Assembly: GCA_002314945.1 (NCBI GenBank)
Contig: DCHV01000087.1
Span: 16,179 to 38,104 of the forward strand
Direction: 5' to 3'
DNA: 21,926 nucleotides
Origin: Prevotellaceae bacterium UBA1743
GTDB taxonomy: Bacteria; Bacteroidota; Bacteroidia; Bacteroidales; Bacteroidaceae
Shown: positions 7,629-15,522 of the stretch, in pieces
Layout of the letters: the number at the start of each line of letters is the position of its first letter
How positions within the stretch are numbered: position 1 is the stretch's first letter
Translations under genes and position numbers: made by a program
Notes under the pieces: model-generated
Seen by the model: only the letters and a program-made list of their open reading frames with translations
Databases searched by the model: none
What the model was told of the DNA's origin: nothing

Positions 7629-9674
7629 TTATCGTATCAAATCCCTAATCGGGAACTCTGCGATACGAAGTGTGGTGCATCCGTAGGGGATGAGTGTGAT
7701 GTCTTTCAAATCCTCTGTCGTACCTACGCGCATCTGATTGAGATAATTGATGGGGCCTGTGCTTCCATTTATTTCTCTCCATTCCTCAAGTTTTACTCCC
7801 TTGGCATGAATACGGATGGGCGCATTTTGTGTATTCCATGGATAGACGTCTTGTTGCTGGCCCTTTTCCACTATGAAATGATTCTCTATTTCCTCATCGT
7901 TGAGATAGTGTGAAACAAGAGCATAGTTCCAAGGGGTATCTGACGTGACCTGATAGTACCAATTGCCATACGCCACATGCTCATTGGTGGCAAACTCCTT
8001 CTTTTCCCACTTTTCGTCCATCATGAGGGCATATACCAAAGGGCCGCGTTCCACCACGGCAGAATAATCATACCAATGGCTGACGTGTACTTTGGCAGGG
8101 AGATGAAGCGTGAGCAAATCACCCTTGTTCCATTGACGTCGGATGGCGATGCTTGTTCCAGCATTCATGTCATGTTTCAACGGTTCTCCGTTGAGTTCCA
8201 TTTGGGCAGCATCGCACCATTCAGGAATACGCAGATGGAAGGGGAAGTAGGCAGACTTTGTCTTCTTGTCGTCAAAAGAAATGCGGAAACTGATGGTTTC
8301 GTCAAAGGGATAGTAGGTCTCTTCCTGAATGTTGACACCTATTCCACCTGCCACCTGTACATTCACCTCGGAGGGGGCATACAAGAGTGCTGCCACGCCC
8401 TCGTCTGTTGTGGCATACCATAGGTTCTGGACGAATTTGGGCCAGCCCTGGTGCATATTGCAGGTACAACAGGGGTAGCCGTTGAGCGTGCCAAAAACCT
8501 GATCGGTGGTACCATGGGCGGTAGAGAAGGGACGAAGACTCCGGTCGCAACGTATCTGGTTTGTCTGCTGAAAATACTGACGTGTTGTGAAGTCATCGTC
8601 AGCTTGCGTGGGTAAGGCATTGTAGGTGACACGTTCCAGATAGTCGGCCCATTGCATATCGCCCGAGATTCGCAAGATATTCTCTAAGGAAAACATCATT
8701 TCCACAGCAGTGCAAAGCTCGGAACCTCGAATGGGATCGCCATAGTGCAGGAGCTCGTCGCCCGCCCATAATCCTGTAGGAAGACCAATGGTCGTACGGA
8801 TGGTTTGCTTGGCTTTGACTAACGCATCCAAGTATTTGCGGTCTTTGCTCAACTGATAATAGATGGCAGGTTCCTTGAAGCCTTGTGCTAAATTCACGCA
8901 GTGGAGGCTGTTCTGACGGTAGAGATGGTCATCCTGTGTGAAATACTCTGTCCATGGTGTGGATTGACGGTGAATAAGTTCACTCAGTTCGAGCAAGAAC
9001 TTCTCACCCGTGAGATTATAGAGCCATAGGACGACATCCAAATTGTCTCCTCCCCTTTGCTGCCCCCAAAAGGTCCAATGGCCGAGGGGATACTGAGGAA
9101 GCTTTTCCCACTGGTAGCGGAAATATTTCGTAAGGAAAGGTATGACGCGTTCATCTTGGGTGGCCATGTAATATTGCCTGATAATTTTGAGTGCTACCAT
9201 CTTTGGCCACCAGTCGTGAGAATTGTCACGCTGCAACCCGGGTTCGTAGTCATAGTCTTTGTCTGGGCCAAAGTATCCATCCTCCTTCTGGGAACTGAGG
9301 ATGCAATCTACCCATTTCTGCGCCTTGGCTTGAAGCTCATTATCTTCCAACAGGTAGGACAAGGGAAGGAGTCCGTCTATCCAATATGGCCCTCGCTCCC
9401 AGGTGTCGCCATCACCTCCCAGCCAAGCATTGCGTTCTCCCACTACTTGAGGATAGACTTCATCAAGGTGTCCCGTGAGCCCTGTCTTTTGTCTTTCTAT
9501 CTGTTGCAGAAGCCACCCTTTGGCTTTGATGTCACCCAGGGGAAGTTCAAGGAATTGGCTTTCCGTCAATGGGTAACGGTTGGAAATATATGACTTTTCA
9601 CCCTTTGCCATCAAGGCAATGGAGCAACCCGCAAGTAATACGGTTAATAAGAGTTGTTTTTCCAATTGTTTCAT
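7629..9674 (-). CDS. Secreted DUF1680 / GH127-type glycoside hydrolase (beta-L-arabinofuranosidase-like)
   Basis: This 681-residue exported enzyme has an alpha/alpha barrel followed by beta domains. Conserved zinc-site residues of GH127 are visible: E319 and C321 in SELCTAVE, and C402-C403 in PCCTCNMHQGWPK. They match E338, C340, C417 and C418 of Bifidobacterium HypBA1, where the first cysteine of the CC pair is the nucleophile. E307 is a possible acid/base. C405 adds a third nearby cysteine. The N-terminus has a hydrophobic core with LAGC at 14-17, a possible lipobox, although a further hydrophobic stretch (IALMA) leaves ordinary cleavage before K24 possible. The likely activity is beta-L-arabinofuranosidase or a related pentose-type hydrolase; related families (GH142, GH146, aceric-acid hydrolases) cannot be excluded. 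The start is 27 nt after the CotH stop. Confidence 0.85.
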   Translation of the reverse strand: MKQLEKQLLLTVLLAGCSIALMAKGEKSYISNRYPLTESQFLELPLGDIKAKGWLLQQIERQKTGLTGHLDEVYPQVVGERNAWLGGDGDTWERGPYWIDGLLPLSYLLEDNELQAKAQKWVDCILSSQKEDGYFGPDKDYDYEPGLQRDNSHDWWPKMVALKIIRQYYMATQDERVIPFLTKYFRYQWEKLPQYPLGHWTFWGQQRGGDNLDVVLWLYNLTGEKFLLELSELIHRQSTPWTEYFTQDDHLYRQNSLHCVNLAQGFKEPAIYYQLSKDRKYLDALVKAKQTIRTTIGLPTGLWAGDELLHYGDPIRGSELCTAVEMMFSLENILRISGDMQWADYLERVTYNALPTQADDDFTTRQYFQQTNQIRCDRSLRPFSTAHGTTDQVFGTLNGYPCCTCNMHQGWPKFVQNLWYATTDEGVAALLYAPSEVNVQVAGGIGVNIQEETYYPFDETISFRISFDDKKTKSAYFPFHLRIPEWCDAAQMELNGEPLKHDMNAGTSIAIRRQWNKGDLLTLHLPAKVHVSHWYDYSAVVERGPLVYALMMDEKWEKKEFATNEHVAYGNWYYQVTSDTPWNYALVSHYLNDEEIENHFIVEKGQQQDVYPWNTQNAPIRIHAKGVKLEEWREINGSTGPINYLNQMRVGTTEDLKDITLIPYGCTTLRIAEFPIRDLIR

Positions 9675-9701
9675 ATCTGTTAGTGTGTTATATTCTGTTT
9701 G

Positions 9702-12700
9702 TCATAATGCGAATTTTACGCTGCATTTCCGCCCCTCAGTATCCTGAAGGACAGCGATATATGTACCGGAGTGAAGCAGTTGGATGCTGGCATTCCCAGT
9801 TCCGTCTGTCAGATGTAGCATCTGTTTCATGGCCAGAGAGCCTCCAACCGTATAGACACGGAGTTCTACATCGGGATTGTCCTCACTCCTAAGCTGCAGC
9901 ATACCATTGGCGAAACGTATGCTCATGCCCCCATCTGTGGCATGGAGCGATTCCACCTGATTTCCTCCTTCGCCTTCGATGGCTTTTCCTTCCCACCGGG
10001 TGGCAATCATGTTCACGAAGTTCTGCTTTCCGATGGTGGGAGTGGCGAAATGATACACCTTTTCTCCTCCATCTGGGAAGCGACCCACTGACTCACGCCC
10101 TTCATGAGCGCAATACACCAGTGTGTCTGTCCAACTTTCATCCGCAGCCGTCAGGAGGACATAGGCATTATCCTCGTTGGCGAGTTTGAAGGAAGCATGG
10201 AGTTGGTTCACGGGTGACTGTTTGTCACACCAGATGACTTTGTATCCGTGAGCCGAGATAATCGTGGAGGCTTTCGTTCCCTCGGAGGAAATACGGTATT
10301 TCTTGGGCTTATCGATATTGTCGCTCAGGTACATTCCTTCGAGATCAATATCCTCATCGGTAAGGTTGTACAGTTCCACCCAATCACTTTTCTTGTAGTA
10401 TTCACTCACATAAACGCTGTTGGCCGCACTCACTTCATTTATCATGACCTTCTTCTTCCGCTCAGCGGAAATCTCCTCTGCCTTGGCGAATTCGGCTTGC
10501 AATACCATGTCACCCGAAGGGAGTGTGTATTCCGCCTGTGTGGAAAGGTATGTACCTGAGGTTTCGGAAGGTTCTGTATAGGAAAGCTGGGCATCCCAGA
10601 AGATATCGCTACTGCCCGCCGATTGATTGTGGACTTCCACCGCCACGATGTTCACTCCCGTGCGGAAGAGGTCGCTGCTGAGCGTCACTGTCCCTGTGAT
10701 GGGATCTGTACCAGCATAGGTGGTGGAGAAGGTTGCGTAGGTGGCATCCCCTGAGGGCATATTGTAGCGGAAAGCTTCCTGATTATTGATGTAGAGGATG
10801 AATCCGTCATCCACCTTGTAGCCAAAGAAGAATTTCTTTCCCTCTGGATTATCCTCGATGTTGAACATCTTACGGAAATAATAGGTGGGGAATTTGTTGT
10901 TGCTGTCGTTACTGTAACTGAGTCGGGTGGTATATCCTTCGCTTGCGTTTCCGTAGCCGAGAGGAGCCATGCCAGTTTTCCATGAGGCCGTACCGTACCC
11001 TAATCGTTTCCATGATTTCCCATCCAGGCTTCCTTTGTCATAATAAGACCATTCCTCGCCAGTACGGATGATCGGAGTCCCTTCCTGTACACTACCGGAA
11101 AGCAGTTTCCATCCCTTGAATACATAGCCGGAAGGCGCTTCGGCCAAGAGGGTGATGGGGGAATAGACACGTCCGTCGAGATTGCCCGTAGGAATGACCT
11201 GTCCGTTCATTCGGATACGTGCTTCTTCCAGGTTACAGTTCACCTTCAGCTTTTGCGCACTGGAAGCATTGATGTGCAACGGAGTATAACTTTCCATGAC
11301 GGGAAACATAGCGGCCGCCTGATTGCCCAATTTGTTTTTCAGGTCAGCTGCGCCATCCAACGTGGAGGAGTTTCTTCCATACCCGTTATCAGGCAGTATC
11401 TGCATGGGATACACCCGCTGTGCCCATTCATCAATGAGCGGGTTGCAACGCGATGATTCCAACACTGAACCAGCCAATATACATACCGCATCGATGAAAT
11501 GCCGACGGAACTGTTCATTCTTCAGCATATTCATGAAAATCGTCACGGGTTCTATCTCCATCGTATAGTTGCTCACCGGTTCACCCAGAAGGGTGTTGAA
11601 CGTGTGTATCTTCATTTCCTCGAAGTGTGTGAAGGGTGAGCCGCAGGTGAAGGCTCCGTCCATATCGTAGAGCAGATAGCGCCACTTGCCATTTTCCTCA
11701 CGTGGCCGCCATGCCTTCATGTTGTTTCCGGGCCAATCCCCATCGCCAAGATAGAGTTTGATGGCCATGTAGTTGCAGTACTCGTCAATATCCACCATCC
11801 TGCAGATTGCCTCGTAGGTCTTCGCGTCAGCAGCTTCCTTGCTCAAATCGTACCATCGTTGCAGGGCCTCGTGCGTGCCGTTCTTCTGCACATAACCGGT
11901 ATCGTTGTCAATGACAAAAAGGTCTATCTCGTCATCGTCCATGCCATAGTTCGAATAGACGAAATGTTTGTTGTTCGGCTCTCTTAGGTTGAGTGTGCCC
12001 CGATAGACACCATTGATGTAATGCACCACAGGTTGGTAATCCTGCGCATCGATATCCATTCCGCTTGTGAGGATGAGTTTCTGGATGAAAGCATCGCGCA
12101 TACGATAGTAGTAGTCGCAGTTGCCGCCATTGCGCAGGAGTAGCATCTTCGTCTTGTTGTATGGCTTGTCGTGGAAGAACGGGTAATCCATCGTGTTTTC
12201 CCCCTCGTATTGTGCATCGGAGTGAATCTTGAAACTGTAGGGAGCCTGCATCCTGCCCCATCCGCCACTACGACGGATCTCGGCTTCCTGATTGACAAGC
12301 GAGACACCTGTCTCATCCATATAGTCGAAATTGATAGGACGATCCCAATCCATATTCCAGTTGCATTTCACCGTCTGTCCCAATCCCGGACGACCATTCA
12401 CTCCTTTGACGAAGATACCCGTTTCGTCACTGTACAAGTTGTCTGGATCGGTAGTGACAGAGACAATAGGCAGGCTGAAATTCTTGTCTTTCGCCAGATA
12501 AGAGCGTGTCACCACCCGGCTGCTCATCTTCCCGTCAGCGAAGAATGCCATGCGTAACACAGTATTGACAGCTATGGTGAATACTCCGTCATCCGATGTT
12601 TCGCCCACTGTGAGCGAGGGTGTCCTTCCATCCTTGGTATAGCGGAGTGTGGCACCTTGGGGAATCGGGACATGCATTTGGAATGGTTTGCTGAATAGGC

Positions 12701-13250
12701 AGCTTTCTATATCGGGTTCTGGGGCGGGAAGACGTTCGATGCAAGGGGTCGGCTGACCGTTGGACGCCTCGGGCGTAGGAGTATTGGTGTAGCCCCATTC
12801 GCCTGTGAAATCTCCCATACGCGCCCAACTGGCACGTGGCACGGCGGCTGGATAATCCTGGCTGAGAATGAGATTGCCATTCTCGTCACTCAGGTAGAAC
12901 GTACCTCCGTCTGCGTCCAGCTTCATGTTCACCTGCGAGGGGCAGTACTTGTCGTGATGGTCGAACCACAGGTTCTTGTAACTGCGCCCATACACTGTGA
13001 CCTGTTCGGTAATATGTACCTTCTTCAGGTTCTCGGGGTCATCGCTCACCCAACATCCACGTAAGCGGAAGGGCTTGCTGTTGGGATTGTATAATTCCAC
13101 CCATCCGCCAAAGTTCCAGCTGGGATCGACGTATTGGTCGATGTTGGCTACCTGTATCTCATTTATTATCAAGTTGGGATTCTCTGTCGCGTAGCTTTTC
13201 ATACAAAGCATTGCAGACATCACCAAAAGTGCCCAAACCCTTCTTCGCAT
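9702..13250 (-). CDS. Secreted CotH-kinase-like protein with two lamin-tail domains and a sorting tail
   Basis: The protein has 1182 residues. In order: signal peptide (1-21); lamin-tail domain (about 25-160, with WVELYNPNSKPFRL); chitobiase-like beta repeat (about 178-252, with LRYTKDGRTPS); CotH domain (about 260-560), including EIRRSGGWGRMQAPYSFKIH, GVYRGTLNLREPNNKHF and the metal-binding segment YDMDGAF (528-534); a beta jelly-roll of the kind seen with phosphoesterases (about 720-895, with VDDGFILYINNQEAF); a second lamin-tail domain (about 935-1075); and a C-terminal beta domain (about 1105-1182) ending in GTYIAVLQDTEGRKCSVKFAL-type sequence, typical of type IX sorting tails. CotH of Bacillus phosphorylates coat proteins on serine; here the target is unknown. 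It is 14 nt from the fasciclin gene and 27 nt from the GH127 gene, so all three are probably cotranscribed. Confidence 0.88.
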   Translation of the reverse strand: MRRRVWALLVMSAMLCMKSYATENPNLIINEIQVANIDQYVDPSWNFGGWVELYNPNSKPFRLRGCWVSDDPENLKKVHITEQVTVYGRSYKNLWFDHHDKYCPSQVNMKLDADGGTFYLSDENGNLILSQDYPAAVPRASWARMGDFTGEWGYTNTPTPEASNGQPTPCIERLPAPEPDIESCLFSKPFQMHVPIPQGATLRYTKDGRTPSLTVGETSDDGVFTIAVNTVLRMAFFADGKMSSRVVTRSYLAKDKNFSLPIVSVTTDPDNLYSDETGIFVKGVNGRPGLGQTVKCNWNMDWDRPINFDYMDETGVSLVNQEAEIRRSGGWGRMQAPYSFKIHSDAQYEGENTMDYPFFHDKPYNKTKMLLLRNGGNCDYYYRMRDAFIQKLILTSGMDIDAQDYQPVVHYINGVYRGTLNLREPNNKHFVYSNYGMDDDEIDLFVIDNDTGYVQKNGTHEALQRWYDLSKEAADAKTYEAICRMVDIDEYCNYMAIKLYLGDGDWPGNNMKAWRPREENGKWRYLLYDMDGAFTCGSPFTHFEEMKIHTFNTLLGEPVSNYTMEIEPVTIFMNMLKNEQFRRHFIDAVCILAGSVLESSRCNPLIDEWAQRVYPMQILPDNGYGRNSSTLDGAADLKNKLGNQAAAMFPVMESYTPLHINASSAQKLKVNCNLEEARIRMNGQVIPTGNLDGRVYSPITLLAEAPSGYVFKGWKLLSGSVQEGTPIIRTGEEWSYYDKGSLDGKSWKRLGYGTASWKTGMAPLGYGNASEGYTTRLSYSNDSNNKFPTYYFRKMFNIEDNPEGKKFFFGYKVDDGFILYINNQEAFRYNMPSGDATYATFSTTYAGTDPITGTVTLSSDLFRTGVNIVAVEVHNQSAGSSDIFWDAQLSYTEPSETSGTYLSTQAEYTLPSGDMVLQAEFAKAEEISAERKKKVMINEVSAANSVYVSEYYKKSDWVELYNLTDEDIDLEGMYLSDNIDKPKKYRISSEGTKASTIISAHGYKVIWCDKQSPVNQLHASFKLANEDNAYVLLTAADESWTDTLVYCAHEGRESVGRFPDGGEKVYHFATPTIGKQNFVNMIATRWEGKAIEGEGGNQVESLHATDGGMSIRFANGMLQLRSEDNPDVELRVYTVGGSLAMKQMLHLTDGTGNASIQLLHSGTYIAVLQDTEGRKCSVKFAL

Positions 13251-13264
13251 TCTTCTTTTTTTTA

Positions 13265-15424
13265 TTACCAGATATCTTCAGGTTCCACAGGATTGTCATA
13301 CACCTCCTTGGGACAGAACTCCAGAATGTCCATCATGAACTCGGTCTTGTCGCTGTCCAAAACCGACTTGATGCGCAGGTAGTAAGTCTCGTTGGGATCT
13401 ACCTCACCACGGAAGATGATGCGTCGCATGGGGGATTGCCATGTGGAGCATTGACGACCTGTATAGGGATTGTGGCCGTATTCTGTCCATACATGACCGC
13501 CTTTCATGTACCCCTTGTTGTGCATACGCTTGTCCACCTCGGCATCGTACTCGTCATCGCCTGTGTCTTCCTGGAAACCCGTGTCGCCGTTCCATACCGT
13601 CACGCGGATGTCCAGGGGGATATCCGATACATAGAGCCTGTCTTTGTTGTTGCCGAAATAAATCTGCCCCATTCCACGGCGTGGGTTGGAATCATACCCC
13701 CAGCGCAACTCATAGACGCCCTTGCGTGGCACGGGAGGCAGGGTGAATGTCAGGTCGTAGTACCCCACGGCCTTTATTTCGTCGGAGTTCAGATTGGGAT
13801 AGTAGATGGTGTAGGCGTTGTAATACACAAAGTGTGAGCCGTCGGCTATCCATAGGTTGTCGAAATACTGATACAGGGGGCTGTTGGGGAAATACACGTG
13901 CTGGTATCTCTCCTCCGTACGGTGAGCCTTGCGCACATCATTGCTGATGGATTCATGCAGGATGCTCATGGCATCGAAGCGAAGGCGTGATTTGTGCAGA
14001 TTGTCGCGTACGGCATCGCTATAGGACAGGGGAGCATCGATCGGATAGATGTAACCGTTCACAATGTCGCCCAATACGGCACGCGGATCATCTTTCCCTA
14101 CGCGGCATCCCAACTTGTCGGGATCGCACGACAATTCGTGATAGTTGCCATGACGACCGTTGTCCAAGACGGGGAAACGATTGATGTAAACTCCCTTGCT
14201 CTCGCGACTCTCATACATTTTCATCAGGCGTCTCTTGCCGTAGGTCGTGTAGAAGTCAAAGACCGCTGCACCCAGTTCCGTGGGATTGCTCTGCTTGTAC
14301 CCCTGCTCGTTCTCGTGGATGACGAGCTTGTCCGAAGGTATCTTCATGGGAAGCAGATGGTAGGTCGTCCATTGGTGAATCAGGTTCTTGGGATTCTTGT
14401 AATCGGTACCCGTCTCATAGTCATCCTCCTCGGCGTATTGGTGATTCTGCAGGATCCAATCCGTCAGCTTCTCCAGCAGATTGGGATCGGTGGGGGAAAT
14501 GCCTTGTCCCTCCCAGAAGTCATCGGTCTCTGCAAAGAGGGTGAAACCGTATTTGCGATGTTCAGGCACGTAAGCGATCTCTCCTTCAGCAAAACCATGC
14601 GACGTCATGCCATTGAGATTGCCTATGAGACCGCGCTTGTACATGCTCTCGTATACCTCGTCGCGTACCAGGCGCAGGGTGTCCATCAATCCACATGCCT
14701 GCACGGCACGTGCCATCACCAGATAGCCTTCCTTCTGGTTGTACAGGATGTCCTCGAGATAGTCGGCCATCGTGTTGTTCTTCGGGTCGATTACCCTCTC
14801 TACCTGATGGATGACACCATTGGACACAGGGATGTCTCGGTTCTTCGCATTGATGGGGCAGTTGCCATTCACCAGGATGCTATCCGCATCTTCCATGTTG
14901 CCATATTCGTCTTTCTGCAAGCCGCGTCCACCGTAATAGATGTTCAACTTGCGGTCGTTCATGTTGGGCACTACGATTTCCTCCCCGTTCTTGGTCGGAA
15001 AATCATAAGTGTTGAACGCTTTTGTGTCATCACCACTGTCCAAGATACTGTTCAGTACGATTACGCGTCGGATGGAGTCTTTCTTCACGCTGTCCGTGAA
15101 TGATTCCCACGAGGGCTCGGTCACCAATCCTGTACTTATCAACGATTCCAGATAATTGTGGATGGCTTCGTTGGTTGGTGCGAACACCGTGTAATTGCCT
15201 CGCGCCTTGAGCAACTGCCCTACGGTAGTATTGCTGATGTCGCTCGCCTTGACAAGTGTTAGCAGATTCGAATACTCGCTGTATTGTTCGGGATGCTTCT
15301 CCAGATAGGCTCCCGCCGAGTAATTGACGAACACGTAACGGTTCGACACGTCAATTTGTTCGGTACAGGATGATAGGAGAAGAAGGCCCATGGTAAACAG
15401 GGCTGTCACATGTTTTGCTGTCAT
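13265..15424 (-). CDS. Fasciclin-domain lipoprotein
   Basis: This 719-residue envelope lipoprotein has a signal sequence ending in the lipobox LSSC, with lipidated C20. Residues about 48-215 form a FAS1 domain with both hallmark segments: NYTVFAPTNEAIHNYL (77-92) and VSNGVIHQVERVI (200-212). A second, poorly conserved FAS1-like part may follow (about 216-370, with NLIHQWTTYHLLPM). Residues about 540-719 are beta-rich (LTFTLPPVPRKGVYELRWGY, and YYLRIKSV near the end) and may bind a ligand; I do not recognise that part. Such proteins often accompany SusC/SusD systems in Bacteroidetes and are thought to bind glycan or protein, with no known catalysis. The gene lies 98 nt after the giant LamG gene, with a terminator between, and 14 nt before the CotH gene. 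Confidence 0.88.
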   Translation of the reverse strand: MTAKHVTALFTMGLLLLSSCTEQIDVSNRYVFVNYSAGAYLEKHPEQYSEYSNLLTLVKASDISNTTVGQLLKARGNYTVFAPTNEAIHNYLESLISTGLVTEPSWESFTDSVKKDSIRRVIVLNSILDSGDDTKAFNTYDFPTKNGEEIVVPNMNDRKLNIYYGGRGLQKDEYGNMEDADSILVNGNCPINAKNRDIPVSNGVIHQVERVIDPKNNTMADYLEDILYNQKEGYLVMARAVQACGLMDTLRLVRDEVYESMYKRGLIGNLNGMTSHGFAEGEIAYVPEHRKYGFTLFAETDDFWEGQGISPTDPNLLEKLTDWILQNHQYAEEDDYETGTDYKNPKNLIHQWTTYHLLPMKIPSDKLVIHENEQGYKQSNPTELGAAVFDFYTTYGKRRLMKMYESRESKGVYINRFPVLDNGRHGNYHELSCDPDKLGCRVGKDDPRAVLGDIVNGYIYPIDAPLSYSDAVRDNLHKSRLRFDAMSILHESISNDVRKAHRTEERYQHVYFPNSPLYQYFDNLWIADGSHFVYYNAYTIYYPNLNSDEIKAVGYYDLTFTLPPVPRKGVYELRWGYDSNPRRGMGQIYFGNNKDRLYVSDIPLDIRVTVWNGDTGFQEDTGDDEYDAEVDKRMHNKGYMKGGHVWTEYGHNPYTGRQCSTWQSPMRRIIFRGEVDPNETYYLRIKSVLDSDKTEFMMDILEFCPKEVYDNPVEPEDIW

Positions 15425-15464
15425 AGATCCGTCTTAGTCGTTATATCCAGGTGTGTGGTGTTTG

Positions 15465-15501
15465 AAAAAGCGGCAGCACCCGAATGCATGGACGCTGCCG
15501 C
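15465..15501 (-). terminator. Intrinsic terminator after the giant LamG/GLUG gene
   Basis: On the minus strand GCGGCAGC (15501-15494) pairs perfectly with GCTGCCGC (15477-15470), separated by 16 nt that contain the palindrome ATGCAT, and is followed by TTTTT (15469-15465). It starts 22 nt after the stop codon. No TAnnTTTG promoter is seen between it and the fasciclin start, so the genes beyond may depend on read-through. Confidence 0.85.
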
Positions 15502-15522
15502 ATAGTAGGAATTAAATCAAGT

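Noticed and set aside
13994..15103. 369-codon open frame on the plus strand
   Set aside because: It lies antisense to the fasciclin lipoprotein gene, whose lipobox and FAS1 motifs are clear. The plus-strand translation has no recognisable domain or signal and looks like a codon-bias shadow.
15425..15464. Separate promoter for the fasciclin gene
   Set aside because: No TAnnTTTG or paired TTTG is present in these 40 nt on the minus strand; TATAAC near 15440 does not fit the Bacteroidetes consensus.
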